64,000 nt of DNA from Rhodoferax sp. OV413. GTDB taxonomy: Bacteria > Pseudomonadota > Gammaproteobacteria > Burkholderiales > Burkholderiaceae_C. The stretch covers positions 780,386 to 844,385 of the forward strand of contig NZ_FNJA01000001.1 in the NCBI RefSeq assembly GCF_900104385.1, written 5' to 3'. Shown piece by piece: positions 27,558 through 36,948 of this stretch; positions within the stretch are counted from its first letter, which is position 1, and each line of letters opens with the position of its first letter. The position numbers were made by a program, and so were the translations under genes. Under the pieces are notes generated by a model. That model was given only the letters and a program-made list of their open reading frames with translations. It made no database searches and was not told the DNA's origin.

Positions 27558-27577
27558 AATACAATATGCATTGTATC
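27558..27577. promoter_or_regulatory. Candidate operator, copy B (AATACA-N8-TGTATC), with an extra half-site
   Basis: ATACAATATGCATTGTAT at 27559-27576 is a perfect 18-bp palindrome, and 27580-27587 adds a further TACAATAC half-site. The outer arms AATACA and TGTATC are 8 nt apart, as in copy A. It sits between the divergent lyase (start 27538) and TctC gene (start 27650), so it can control both. Confidence 0.75.
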
Positions 27578-27649
27578 AGTACAATACACGCAAGCCAACG
27601 CCGTACGTTGGCTGCCCCGGAACTACCGATCCTTCAAATGGAGACTTTC

Positions 27650-28621
27650 ATGCAACGCAGACTTTTGAACCAACTGGCCCTTTTCAGCACCGGCATGCTG
27701 CTGGCCGGCCTGTGCCATGCGCAGTCCAACAAACCGATCTCGCTGGTCGTCGGCTACTCGGCGGGCGGCAGCTCCGACTATGTGGCGCGGGTGGTGGGCG
27801 CCGAGCTGTCCAAGCGACTGGGCCGCGCGGTGGTAGTGGAAAACGTCGCTGGCGCCAGTGGCATGCTGGCCGCACAGAAGGTGTTGAACGGGCCAGCAGA
27901 CGGCAACCTCATCTACATGGGCGGCACCGACACCGTGCTGGTGCCCATGGTCAACACCCGGGTCAAGCTGGACTGGGAGAAAGACCTGGCGCCCATCGGC
28001 CGCATATCCACTGCCCCGCTGATTTTTGCGGTGCCCGCCAGTTCGCCCTACAACTCACTGGCCGATCTGGTCGCCGCGCTACGCAAAGGCGGCAAGGAGA
28101 GCTTTAACTACGCCACGCCGGGCATTGCCACCATGCAGCACATCTATGGCGAACTCATCAACGACCGGGCCAAGATTTCGATGCTGCACATTCCCTACCG
28201 GGGCGGCGCGCAAATCACCACCGACCTGGTCGGCGGCCAGGTGGACAGCGCGGTGCTGGTGCTGTCCACCGCCATGCCCTTCCTCAAGGAGGGAAAGATC
28301 AAGGCACTGTCGGTATCCGATGGCGCGCGGGTGGCGCAGCTACCGGCCGTCAAGCGCGTAGGCGAGGAAGAGGGCTTCACTGGCGTCTCGCTGCCAATCT
28401 GGCAGGGCTTGTTCTTGAAGGCAGGCACCCCGGCGGCCACCGTGGCAGCGTATGAAAAGGCGCTGCACGAGGCCACGGCCGAGCCCGAGGTCCGCAAAAA
28501 ACTGGCCGACGCCGGCTTCACCGTGGCACCCGCCAGCGGGCAAGAATTGCACAGCTTCGTCAAACCCCAGGCCGTGCTGTACCGCGACATCATCAAGGGC
28601 GCCAAAATCACCATGGATTGA
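27650..28621 (+). CDS. TctC/Bug-family tripartite tricarboxylate receptor
   Basis: A 323-residue periplasmic Bug receptor: signal peptide about 1-24 (LFSTGMLLAGLCHAQS), then ISLVVGYSAGGSSDYVAR, VVVENVAGASGMLAAQKV, FNYATPGIATMQHIYGEL and LHIPYRGGAQITTDLVGGQV. The ATG at 27650 is chosen because GGAG lies 6 nt upstream; an ATG at 27638 would add four residues. It is divergent from the lyase gene across a perfect palindrome. With the lyase and the regulator it looks like a small import-and-degrade unit for an unidentified carboxylate. No membrane TctAB partner is near. Confidence 0.9.
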   Translation: MQRRLLNQLALFSTGMLLAGLCHAQSNKPISLVVGYSAGGSSDYVARVVGAELSKRLGRAVVVENVAGASGMLAAQKVLNGPADGNLIYMGGTDTVLVPMVNTRVKLDWEKDLAPIGRISTAPLIFAVPASSPYNSLADLVAALRKGGKESFNYATPGIATMQHIYGELINDRAKISMLHIPYRGGAQITTDLVGGQVDSAVLVLSTAMPFLKEGKIKALSVSDGARVAQLPAVKRVGEEEGFTGVSLPIWQGLFLKAGTPAATVAAYEKALHEATAEPEVRKKLADAGFTVAPASGQELHSFVKPQAVLYRDIIKGAKITMD

Positions 28622-28671
28622 CATACCCTGGCGGCAGCGCCCAGCCAGGCTTATCTGGTAGCCTCAGGCGG

Positions 28672-29910
28672 ATGTCTGCACCGCCCCTGTCTGCCGCCCC
28701 CCTCGCCTCCACCCCTACCAGCATGCCCTCTGGCCTGGTGGTGCTGTTTCTGGCGCTGATGCTGGGCATCCAGCCCGTCACCACCGATCTGTATTTACCC
28801 GCCCTGCCCAGCCTGACCGAAGACTTCGGCGCGTCCATGGCCCAGGCGCAACTCACCTTGACCAGCCTGCTGCTGGCGTTTGGCGCCTCGCAGCTGGTCT
28901 GGGGGCCGCTGTCCGACCGCTTCGGGCGCCGCCCCATCTTGCTTTGCGGACTGGCGGTGTACACGCTGGCGGCAGTGGGCAGCGCACTGGCGCCATCGAT
29001 GGCGCTGTTGGTGCTGTGGCGTACCCTGCAGGGCGCGGCCATGGGCGCGGTGGTGATGTGCGCTCGGGCGCTGGTGCGAGACCTGTACGCGCCAGAGGTT
29101 GGCGCCCGGGTGCTGTCCAAAGGCCTGTCGGGCCTGGCGGTGATTGCCTGCATCTGCGCGCCGCTGGGCGGCCTGCTGTCAGACACCTTCAACTGGCGGG
29201 CTGCGCTGGCGGCGTTGGGGGTGTTCAGCGCGGCCACCTTGGCCCTGGTGGCACTGCGCTTTGTGGAAACCACGCCGCGCAAGAACCCGCAGGCGCTGCA
29301 GCCCCGCGTGCTGCTGTCCACCTGGGTGATGATTCTGCGCAACCCCACGTTCTGGGCCTTCACGCTGCTGGCCACCGCGTCCTACGGCGTGCTGTTCACG
29401 GTGCTGGCTTCGTCGTCCTTCGTGTTCATCCAGGTGCTCGACCTGAGCAAGACGGCGTACGGCCTGGTGATGTTTTCCTTCAGCTTCGTCTACCTGCTGG
29501 GCACTTTTTTGTGCCGCCGCCTGCTGGCGCGCTTTGGCATACGCCGCACGGTGGCCCTGGCAGCCGGTGCGTCGCTGCTGGGCGGTAGCCTGGTCGGTGT
29601 ATTCGGCCTGCTGGGCTGGCACACGCCGGCGGCCATCGTACTGCCGTTCTGGCTGGTGGCGCTGGCCCACGGCGTACACCAGCCCTGCAGCCAGAGCGGC
29701 GCGGTCGGCCCGTTTCCGCAGGCGGCCGGCGCGGCGTCGGCACTGAACGGTTTCAGCATGACCCTGGCGGCCTTTGGCATGGGCCGCTGGCTGGGCGGGC
29801 GCATGGATGGCACGGTACTGCCACTGAGCAACGGCGTCTGGTTCTGGAGCCTCTGCATCGCCATCGTCGGCTGGACCCTGGTGCAAAAGTACGGCGAGGT
29901 GCGCAGATGA
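28672..29910 (+). CDS. MFS transporter, Bcr/CflA-type drug exporter
   Basis: A 412-residue major facilitator with about 12 membrane segments. Motif A is [16 protein letters not shown] after the second helix; helix 1 carries [17 protein letters not shown], with the Asp typical of Bcr/CflA multidrug exporters. The start at 28672 begins a short Pro/Ala-rich tail before the first helix. Its stop overlaps the miaA start (ATGA), so it is co-translated with miaA. The substrate is unknown. Confidence 0.88.
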   Translation: MSAPPLSAAPLASTPTSMPSGLVVLFLALMLGIQPVTTDLYLPALPSLTEDFGASMAQAQLTLTSLLLAFGASQLVWGPLSDRFGRRPILLCGLAVYTLAAVGSALAPSMALLVLWRTLQGAAMGAVVMCARALVRDLYAPEVGARVLSKGLSGLAVIACICAPLGGLLSDTFNWRAALAALGVFSAATLALVALRFVETTPRKNPQALQPRVLLSTWVMILRNPTFWAFTLLATASYGVLFTVLASSSFVFIQVLDLSKTAYGLVMFSFSFVYLLGTFLCRRLLARFGIRRTVALAAGASLLGGSLVGVFGLLGWHTPAAIVLPFWLVALAHGVHQPCSQSGAVGPFPQAAGAASALNGFSMTLAAFGMGRWLGGRMDGTVLPLSNGVWFWSLCIAIVGWTLVQKYGEVRR

Positions 29911-30848
29911 GTGCCCTGCCCCGCTGCATTGCGATTGCCGGCCCCACAGCATCCGGCAAGACCGCCGCCGCCCTGGCGATTGCCCAACGCCACCCGGTGG
30001 AGATCATCAGCGTCGATTCGGCCCTGGTCTACCGCGGTATGGACATCGGCACGGCCAAGCCCACAGCCGCCGAGCTGGCCGCCGCGCCGCACCATCTGAT
30101 CAACATCCGCGACCCGCTGCAGGCCTATAGCGCCGCCGAGTTCGTGGCCGATGCCGAGCGCCTGCTGGCCGAGATCCACGCACGCGGCCGGCTGCCGCTG
30201 CTGGTGGGCGGCACCATGCTGTACTTCAAGGCGCTGTTCGACGGCATCGACCCCATGCCCACCGCCGACCCGGCGGTGCGCGCGGTGCTGGAAGCCGAGG
30301 CCGCCGCCGTCGGCTGGCCGGCCATGCACGCCCAGCTAGCCCAGGTCGATCCGGTCACCGCGGCCCGGCTGCAGCCGCTGGACAGCCAGCGCATCCAGCG
30401 TGCGCTGGAGGTGTACCGGCTGTCGGGCCAACCCTTGTCCAGCTTCCACGCTACAAAAGACATAGCTGCTCGCGCAGACAGAATCAGCGCTACCACCCTT
30501 ATTTCCTTGGAACCCGCAGACCGCGCCTGGCTGCACGCGCGCATCGCCCTGCGCTTCGAGCAGATGCTGGCGGCGGGCTTCTTGGACGAAGTGGTCACCC
30601 TGCGCGCCCGCGGAGACCTGTACCCGGACCTGCCCAGCATGCGCTGCGTGGGCTACCGCCAGGCCTGGGAGGCATTGGACGGAACCCTGCCCATGGCCGA
30701 GCTGTGTGAGCGCGGCATCTACGCCACCCGCCAGCTTGCCAAACGGCAAATCACCTGGCTGCGCTCCATGCCGCAGCGCCAGATCGTGGCCTGCGACGCA
30801 CCCGATGCGCTGCAGCAGGTGCTGGCCCTGGTGGACGACATCGCATGA
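29907..30848 (+). CDS. miaA: tRNA dimethylallyltransferase
   Basis: Transfers dimethylallyl to A37 of tRNAs reading codons that start with U. The 313-residue protein has the P-loop [95 protein letters not shown] and [15 protein letters not shown], all diagnostic. It overlaps the upstream MFS gene by 4 nt and the downstream ATPase by 4 nt. The variable segment about residues 185-202 is encoded by a dispersed-repeat-like sequence. Confidence 0.97.
   Translation: MSALPRCIAIAGPTASGKTAAALAIAQRHPVEIISVDSALVYRGMDIGTAKPTAAELAAAPHHLINIRDPLQAYSAAEFVADAERLLAEIHARGRLPLLVGGTMLYFKALFDGIDPMPTADPAVRAVLEAEAAAVGWPAMHAQLAQVDPVTAARLQPLDSQRIQRALEVYRLSGQPLSSFHATKDIAARADRISATTLISLEPADRAWLHARIALRFEQMLAAGFLDEVVTLRARGDLYPDLPSMRCVGYRQAWEALDGTLPMAELCERGIYATRQLAKRQITWLRSMPQRQIVACDAPDALQQVLALVDDIA
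30448..30506. repeat. Dispersed palindromic repeat, intragenic copy in miaA
   Basis: GCTACAAAAGACATAGCTGC, then TCGCGCAGACAGAATCAGCG and CTACCACCCTTATTTCC. Compare the intergenic copy at 60536: TAGCGCTGACAGAATAAGCG. It is read in frame and encodes a segment that is variable between MiaA proteins. Confidence 0.5.
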
Positions 30849-31492
30849 GCCTGGTCGTCGAAGCCCTGGGCAAACGCTATGGCGACAGTGCTGTGTTCAG
30901 CAATGTGTCGCTGCGCGTGGCGCCCGGCGAATTCGTGGCCATCGTCGGTGAATCGGGTGTGGGCAAGTCCACCCTGCTCAACTGCATGGCCGGGCTGGAC
31001 GGCTGGGACAGCGGCAGCGTGCACATAGGCGGCACCGACCTGGGCACGCTGGACAACGACGCCCGCGCGCTGCTGCGGCGCAAGCAGGTGGGCTTTGTGT
31101 TCCAGGCCTTCCACGTGCTGCCGCATCTGGACGTGGCGCAGAACGTGGCCCTGCCGCTGATGCTGCTGGGCCAGCAGGATAATGCGCGGGTGCACAGCCT
31201 GCTCGCCGCCGTGGGCCTGGACGGCCTGGGCGCGCGCCTGCCGCAGCAGCTCAGCGGCGGCCAGCTGCAGCGCGTGGCCATCGCCCGCGCCCTGGTACAC
31301 CGCCCGGCCCTGCTGCTGGCCGACGAGCCCACCGGCAACCTCGACCCGACCACCGCCGCCAAGGTGATGGACGCCTTGCTGGCCCAGACGCGGGCCCAGG
31401 GCGCGGCGCTAGTGCTGGTCACGCATTCGCAGGCGGCGGCCGCGCGGGCCGACCGCGTACTGCAGCTGCGGGCGGACGGCATCTTTGAATGA
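30845..31492 (+). CDS. ABC transporter ATP-binding protein (LolD/MacB-type)
   Basis: A 215-residue ATPase of the LolD/MacB/FtsE-like group. Walker A is [10 protein letters not shown]-loop [20 protein letters not shown], signature [15 protein letters not shown], Walker [14 protein letters not shown], switch LVTHSQ. The GNLDP after Walker B is characteristic of this export/mechanotransmission group. It overlaps miaA by 4 nt. Its natural partner, an FtsX-type permease, lies 6.2 kb downstream beyond a signalling block, in the same direction, suggesting an interrupted operon. Confidence 0.9.
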   Translation: MSLVVEALGKRYGDSAVFSNVSLRVAPGEFVAIVGESGVGKSTLLNCMAGLDGWDSGSVHIGGTDLGTLDNDARALLRRKQVGFVFQAFHVLPHLDVAQNVALPLMLLGQQDNARVHSLLAAVGLDGLGARLPQQLSGGQLQRVAIARALVHRPALLLADEPTGNLDPTTAAKVMDALLAQTRAQGAALVLVTHSQAAAARADRVLQLRADGIFE

Positions 31493-31496
31493 TTCA

Positions 31497-31550
31497 TGCC
31501 GCTGGCGCTTATATAGCCTGCGCCAGCAGCTACCAATTAGATAGCATGCA
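31497..31550. repeat. Dispersed palindromic repeat, copy at the left edge of the signalling block
   Basis: GCTGGCGC at 31501-31508 pairs with GCGCCAGC at 31520-31527 around TTATATAGCCT, continuing with AGCTACCAATTAGATAGCA. It begins right after the ATPase stop and may end its transcription. Confidence 0.65.
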
Positions 31551-31684
31551 AGCATGCCTGCCCAACTTTCAGACAGAACGCATGCCGTCCAGAAACACCG
31601 CAGAACTGGCTTTGCCAGGCTGCTGGTGTTGCCCCCTGCAAGGGGGTTGGCGGAAAGTGCGCAGCACTGCAGCCTGGGGGTGAG
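31551..31684. other. Intergenic stretch with short hairpin, no gene seen
   Basis: Non-coding region between the convergent ATPase and kinase genes. CCCCCT at 31632-31637 and AGGGGG at 31641-31646 form a short hairpin around GCA. It resembles a remnant of a second dispersed repeat; no coding sequence could be supported. Confidence 0.4.
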
Positions 31685-34204
31685 CTAAAAGGTGGTTTCA
31701 GCGTTCAGGCTCTGCCGGGCGGGCAGAAAGACGCGGAAAATGGCGCCACCCTCGGCGTTGTTGTCGGCCTGGATGCTGCCGCCATGCGCGTCGATGATCT
31801 TCTTGCAGATCGCCAGGCCCAGGCCGGTGCCGCCCGAGCCGTCCTTGCTGCTGCTGGACTGCACAAAGGCTTCGAAGATCTTCTCCAGCTCGCCCGTAGG
31901 AATGCCCGTGCCCTGGTCGCGCACGCTGATGCAGATGCGCCGGTCCGCGGTGATGTGGCCTTGCACCATGATCTCGCCGCCGGCGGGCGAGACCTTGATG
32001 GCGTTGGCGGCGATATTGCGCACCACCTGCTGGAAGCGCACCGGGTCCACCTTGGCGATCAGCGGCTTACGGCCCAGCTCGCAAACCAGCTGGATGTGCT
32101 TGGCGTCGAGCAGCGGGCTCAGCTCGTGCAGCACGCTCTGCACCAGGCCGCGCAGGTCGGCCCGCTCCAGCGTGATGGCGCCGACCGAGCTTTCGATCTT
32201 GGCCACGTCCAGCAAGTCGTTCACCAGCGCCAGCATGCGTCCGCCCGAGGCATGGATGTCGGTAAACATGGACTGCAGCTTGGGCTGCTCCCGGCCGCGC
32301 AGCATGCCCAGCTCGGAAAATCCGAGTATGGATTGCAGCGGCGTGCGCAGCTCGTGGCTGATGTTGGCAATGAATTCGGACTTGGCGCGCGACGACTCTT
32401 CGGCGGCTGCACGCGCATCGTCGATGGCCCGCTCGGCGGCGCGGAACTCGCTCACGTCCATCATGCTGCTGAGCAAGCTGGCGCCGAACTCCTCGCCCGG
32501 CACCAGCACCTTGGTGACTACCACGTCGCGGCGCGAGCCGTCGCGGTGCTTGAGCTTGAGCTCGTAGCGCAGCGTGCCGCCGCTGCGCCACAGCTGGGCG
32601 TCGGCCTTGGCATGCTGCTCGGCATCGGCCTCGGACATGAAGGCCGCGCCGCGCTGGCCGATCACCTGCTCGCGCGGGATGCCCATGAAGTCTTCCCAGG
32701 CGCGGTTGACGCTGGTGTACTGGCCGCGCGAATTGATCGTGGCCACCGGCGCCGGGCTGATCTCCAGCAGCGAGGCAACGAAGGCCAGCTGGTGCTGCAG
32801 GGCTTGCTGGGCGGCAAAGCGCTCGGTCACGTCCACCGCGCTGCCGGCAAAGCCGACGATGCCGCCGTTGTCACCGGTATCGCGCAAGGGCACCACGGTC
32901 ACGTCAAAGCGGTGCAGCGCACCGTCCACCGCCCGCAGATGCGCGGTCGCCATCCGCACGCCTGCACCGTTCTGCGGTGCAAACAAGTGGGCTACGGCAT
33001 CAAAGTCGGCCGGTTCGACAAAGGCCGCCAGCGCCTGGCCCAGCGCCTGCTCCACCGGCTGGCCGCGCAAGGCCTCCCAGCGCTCGTTGACGAAGGTCAT
33101 TGCGCCCTGTGGGTCGGTGCGGAAGATCAGCTCCTGCACGCTTTTCAGCAGCACCCGCAGCTCGCGCTCGCGGCGCACCAGATCAAGCCGGGCGGCGGCC
33201 AGCTTGGCATCGGCGGCTTCGCGGGCCAGCAGGCTGCGCCGCACCGATAGCGTGACAAACAGGATGAACACCACGGTACACGCAGCCGCCGCGGCAAACC
33301 AGCGCATCGACACAAACCAGCGCCACAGGCTGTCGGCATAGGGTTGCTCGACCAGCACCACCAGCGGCCGGGACTTGGACAGGCGGAACGCCACCACCTG
33401 GCGGGCCGGCGCCACCCCATCGCCCACGTAGCTCGCATGCTCGGTCTTGGGCAGGTAGCTTGTGAACACCGGGTGCGGCCCCACCCTGGCGCCGGGCGCC
33501 AGCGCGTCCGGGCCGCTGCTGGCCAGCACATTGCCCTGGTAGCCCAGCAGGTAGGCGGCGTTCTTGTCGTTGTTCAGGGTGAACAACTGGAAGTTCGAAA
33601 AGTAGTCGGGGTTCAGCAAGGCCACCAGGATGAAGTTCTGCCCGGCCCGGGAGCTGAACGCCCGCGTGAACGGAATAAAGCCCAGGCCGGCCATGGTCTT
33701 GCCGGGCGTGGCCTGTTCGACCAATGAGGCCAGGCTGCGCCCGGCCTGGAACGCGCCCAGCGCCTCCTGGCCGGGAGCCAAGTCCATGGGCAGCCGGCCT
33801 GGCGCAATCCGCAGGCCGATCTCGTTGGACGAAGAGCTGGACAGCACCAGGCCCGAGGCATCCAGCACACTGAGTTCGCGCACAAACGGCAAAGCCACCA
33901 GCGCCTGGGTCAGCATGGCATCGGAGCGCGCAAAGCCGCCCAGGATGTCGGCCCGCGCCAGGTCGGTGGACAGGTACTTCAAGGCCACCGACACCGTGCC
34001 CATGGAGCGGGTGACGTGGTCTTCCAGTACCCGGGCCTGCAGGTCGCCGCGCTCGCGGTCTTCGTCCAGCCGGACATCGTATTCATGCCAGCCCAGCAGG
34101 CTCAGCGCGCCCAGGGTTGCCAGCGTCAGCAGGATGCCGGTGGCCAGAGCCAGCCCGCTGGACACGCGGTTGTTCAGCACCTTGAAAGACGCAAGCTTGG
34201 GCAT
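31685..34204 (-). CDS. Membrane PAS sensor histidine kinase
   Basis: An 839-residue inner-membrane kinase. TM1 lies at about residues 15-38, a periplasmic Cache-like sensor region at about 40-300, TM2 at about 300-323, then two PAS domains (about 350-475 and 480-605) followed by the catalytic core. The phosphoacceptor is His617 in ISHELRTPLQSILGFSE. N-, G1-, F- and G2-type motifs follow: RNIAANAIKVSPAGG, VRDQGTGIP, IFEAFVQ and GGTGLGLAICKKI. No receiver or HPt domain is fused. Four same-strand genes lie upstream within 36156, beginning with a single-domain receiver, so the operon order is REC, HD-GYP, binding protein, kinase. Confidence 0.92.
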   Translation of the reverse strand: MPKLASFKVLNNRVSSGLALATGILLTLATLGALSLLGWHEYDVRLDEDRERGDLQARVLEDHVTRSMGTVSVALKYLSTDLARADILGGFARSDAMLTQALVALPFVRELSVLDASGLVLSSSSSNEIGLRIAPGRLPMDLAPGQEALGAFQAGRSLASLVEQATPGKTMAGLGFIPFTRAFSSRAGQNFILVALLNPDYFSNFQLFTLNNDKNAAYLLGYQGNVLASSGPDALAPGARVGPHPVFTSYLPKTEHASYVGDGVAPARQVVAFRLSKSRPLVVLVEQPYADSLWRWFVSMRWFAAAAACTVVFILFVTLSVRRSLLAREAADAKLAAARLDLVRRERELRVLLKSVQELIFRTDPQGAMTFVNERWEALRGQPVEQALGQALAAFVEPADFDAVAHLFAPQNGAGVRMATAHLRAVDGALHRFDVTVVPLRDTGDNGGIVGFAGSAVDVTERFAAQQALQHQLAFVASLLEISPAPVATINSRGQYTSVNRAWEDFMGIPREQVIGQRGAAFMSEADAEQHAKADAQLWRSGGTLRYELKLKHRDGSRRDVVVTKVLVPGEEFGASLLSSMMDVSEFRAAERAIDDARAAAEESSRAKSEFIANISHELRTPLQSILGFSELGMLRGREQPKLQSMFTDIHASGGRMLALVNDLLDVAKIESSVGAITLERADLRGLVQSVLHELSPLLDAKHIQLVCELGRKPLIAKVDPVRFQQVVRNIAANAIKVSPAGGEIMVQGHITADRRICISVRDQGTGIPTGELEKIFEAFVQSSSSKDGSGGTGLGLAICKKIIDAHGGSIQADNNAEGGAIFRVFLPARQSLNAETTF

Positions 34205-34227
34205 GGATCAGCAGGTGGCCGCAGCGC

Positions 34228-35016
34228 TCATTTGTGCACCACGATGGCCGACAGGCCATGGCGCTTGGCCGCGGTTTCCAGCCGGCCGTCGCGCTGCACG
34301 CGCTCTACAAAAGCATCGATCTTCTTCCACCAGGTATCATCGCCCTGCTTGACCGCATAGCCGTAGGGCAACACGCTGAAAGGCTTGGACGGCGAGATCA
34401 GCCGGGCCCAGTCGGCGTTGTCCAGCAGGCGCCGGCTGTACGGGTAGTCGGTCATGAACACGTCGATACGGCCGGCTTCCAGCTCGCTTTCGCGGCTGGC
34501 TGGCGGCTTGACCACCACCATCTGCGCGCGCTTCAGATGGGCCCGCATGATGGGCTCCATGAAGGTGCCAGCCTGCACCCCTACCAACACGCCCGGCTGG
34601 TCAATATCGGACCACTGCTGCACCACCCGGCTGCTCTTGGTGGCCATGCCGTAGATATCGCTTTGCAGGTAGGGGCGCGAGAAGCGCAGGTGCTGCATGC
34701 GCTGGGGCAGCATGCCGACGGCAAACATCGCCACATCGCAGCGCTCGTTGTTCAGGTCGTCTACCAGGGTGGGGAAGGACGAGTCGACGTACTGCAGCTT
34801 GAGCTTCAGGTCGCGTGCCAGCTCGGCCGACAGATCGATGTCCACACCTTCGAGCTGCTGGGTGTTCGGGTTGCGGTGGCTGACGCCGTAATAGTCGGGC
34901 CAGATGCAGACCCGCAGCGTGCCGCTGGATTGCGCGCGGTCGGCCACTTTGCCGGCCCAGGCCAGGCTGGCCACGCCGCAGAGGGCCACAACCGCCAGTC
35001 CGCGGATCAGATGCAT
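34228..35016 (-). CDS. Family 3 solute-binding protein in signalling operon
   Basis: A 262-residue periplasmic binding protein with a signal peptide of about 21 residues (GLAVVALCGVASLAWAG). The family 3 features are SGTLRVCIWPDYYG, LEGVDIDLSAELARDLKLKL and a second lobe ending in GYAVKQGDDTWWKKIDAFV. No permease or ATPase accompanies it; it sits 23 nt upstream of a membrane sensor kinase and 10 nt after an HD-GYP gene. It therefore probably delivers a ligand signal to the kinase rather than to a transporter. This role is inferred from context. Confidence 0.85.
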   Translation of the reverse strand: MHLIRGLAVVALCGVASLAWAGKVADRAQSSGTLRVCIWPDYYGVSHRNPNTQQLEGVDIDLSAELARDLKLKLQYVDSSFPTLVDDLNNERCDVAMFAVGMLPQRMQHLRFSRPYLQSDIYGMATKSSRVVQQWSDIDQPGVLVGVQAGTFMEPIMRAHLKRAQMVVVKPPASRESELEAGRIDVFMTDYPYSRRLLDNADWARLISPSKPFSVLPYGYAVKQGDDTWWKKIDAFVERVQRDGRLETAAKRHGLSAIVVHK

Positions 35017-35026
35017 ACAGGTTCCT

Positions 35027-35790
<764 letters not shown>

Positions 35791-35794
<4 letters not shown>

Positions 35795-36156
35795 GCTGGC
35801 TCCCATTGTTGTTCAACGACTTCCATCAGCTGCAAGGGGCTGAAGGGCTTGACCAGATAGGCATCGGAGCCGGCGCGCAAGCCAGCCTCCAGGTCTTCGC
35901 TGCGGCCGCGGGCGGTCAGCAGCAGCACACGAGGTGCGGTCGGCTGGGCCTTCAGCTGGCGGCATACCTCCAGGCCGTCGATGCAGCCCGGCATCATCAC
36001 GTCCAGCAGCACCAGGTCGGGCTGCACCTCCTGCGCGATGCGCAGGCCGCTCTCGCCGTCGGCTGCTTCAAAAATGTCGTAGCTCTCGAACTCCAGGGTC
36101 ATGCGGATCAGGCGGCGGATGTCGGCGTGGTCTTCCACAATCAGAATTTTCTTCAT
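35791..36156 (-). CDS. Single-domain response regulator (CheY-like receiver)
   Basis: A 121-residue receiver without output domain. The acidic pair is in LIVEDHAD, the phosphoacceptor is Asp52 in LVLLDVMMPG, the switch Thr in LLLTARG, and the Lys in YLVKPFSP. It is the first gene of the minus-strand signalling operon and overlaps the HD-GYP gene, so it could regulate that enzyme by protein contact. The A/T-rich region upstream is shared with the divergent HTH-REC gene. Confidence 0.94.
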
Positions 36157-36273
36157 GAGACGTTCTTTGTACTAAAAATGATATTTAAATTGATAAATGT
36201 ATCATATGTGATCGAATCATATTTTAGAAGTGATGCATTTAACGAAATCTGATGTATTCGCTAAAATAGCCCC
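36157..36273. promoter_or_regulatory. A/T-rich divergent promoter with repeated TGAT motifs
   Basis: A 117-nt region much richer in A/T than its surroundings. TGAT recurs at 36191, 36209, 36231 and 36250, giving spacings of 18-22 nt. The last two are part of similar 17-mers (TGATGCATTTAACGAAA and TGATGTATTCGCTAAAA) in direct orientation. Direct repeats suit a MerR/BldC/excisionase-type binding protein such as the one encoded immediately downstream. Confidence 0.5.
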
Positions 36274-36948
36274 ATGGCCCACGACCCCACCCGGATATCC
36301 CCACCTCCCCCCGAAGACCACTACACCACCATCGAGGTCGCCCGCATGCTCGGCTTGGCCGTGCGTTCGGTGCAGCTCATGGTGGACCGGGGCGAGCTCG
36401 AAGCCTGGAAAACCCCGGGCGGCCACCGCCGTATATCGCGGCAATCGGTAGAGCGCTGGCGCAGCGGCGAACGCAGCGCAGCACCTGCGCCCGATGCGTC
36501 CGCCCCCGGCACTTCCGATGTGGCCAGCGCGATTACCCGCCACGGCCGCATGGCCGGCCCGGTCAAGCTGCTGCTGATCGAAGACTCGATGCACTTCCAG
36601 AACCTGGTCTCGCTGCTGGTGCGGCGCCAGTTCCCCACGGTGGAGCTGCAAACCGCCAGCGACGGCATCGCCGGGCTGATCATGGCCGGCCAGTTCCAGC
36701 CCGATGTGCTGATGGTCGACCTGCTGCTGCCGGGCATAGACGGCGCCACCTTGCTGGCCGGCCTGCGCGCCCACCCGCTGTTCGGCAAGCTGCAGGTGAT
36801 CGTCATTACCTCGCTCAGCCCCGGTGAACTCGCGCCCTATACCTTTGCGCTGGACGGTGTGCCCGTGGTGCACAAACCCCAGTTGGTGACCGACCTGCCT
36901 CCGCTGCTGGCCCAGTGCCTGGAGCAGGTGGCGGGCAAAGGACTCTGA
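36274..36948 (+). CDS. Excisionase/MerR-like HTH fused to a receiver domain
   Basis: A 224-residue protein with reversed response-regulator architecture: DNA-binding part first, receiver second. Residues about 17-64 form an excisionase/BldC-like winged HTH: YTTIEVARMLGLAVRSVQLM, VDRGELEAWKTPGGHRRI. A Pro/Ala linker (65-95) leads to a receiver (97-220) with phosphoacceptor Asp149 in VLMVDLLLPG and acidic pocket in LLIEDSMHF; the conserved Lys is present in VVHKPQL. It is divergent from the minus-strand signalling operon and immediately precedes the REC-HPt gene (0-nt gap). Probably a transcription factor in the same phosphorelay. Confidence 0.88.
   Translation: MAHDPTRISPPPPEDHYTTIEVARMLGLAVRSVQLMVDRGELEAWKTPGGHRRISRQSVERWRSGERSAAPAPDASAPGTSDVASAITRHGRMAGPVKLLLIEDSMHFQNLVSLLVRRQFPTVELQTASDGIAGLIMAGQFQPDVLMVDLLLPGIDGATLLAGLRAHPLFGKLQVIVITSLSPGELAPYTFALDGVPVVHKPQLVTDLPPLLAQCLEQVAGKGL

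Noticed and set aside
26063-27600. Long plus-strand frame preceding the TctC gene
   Set aside because: It is antisense to the lyase gene; the receptor starts at 27650 with its own ribosome site and signal peptide.
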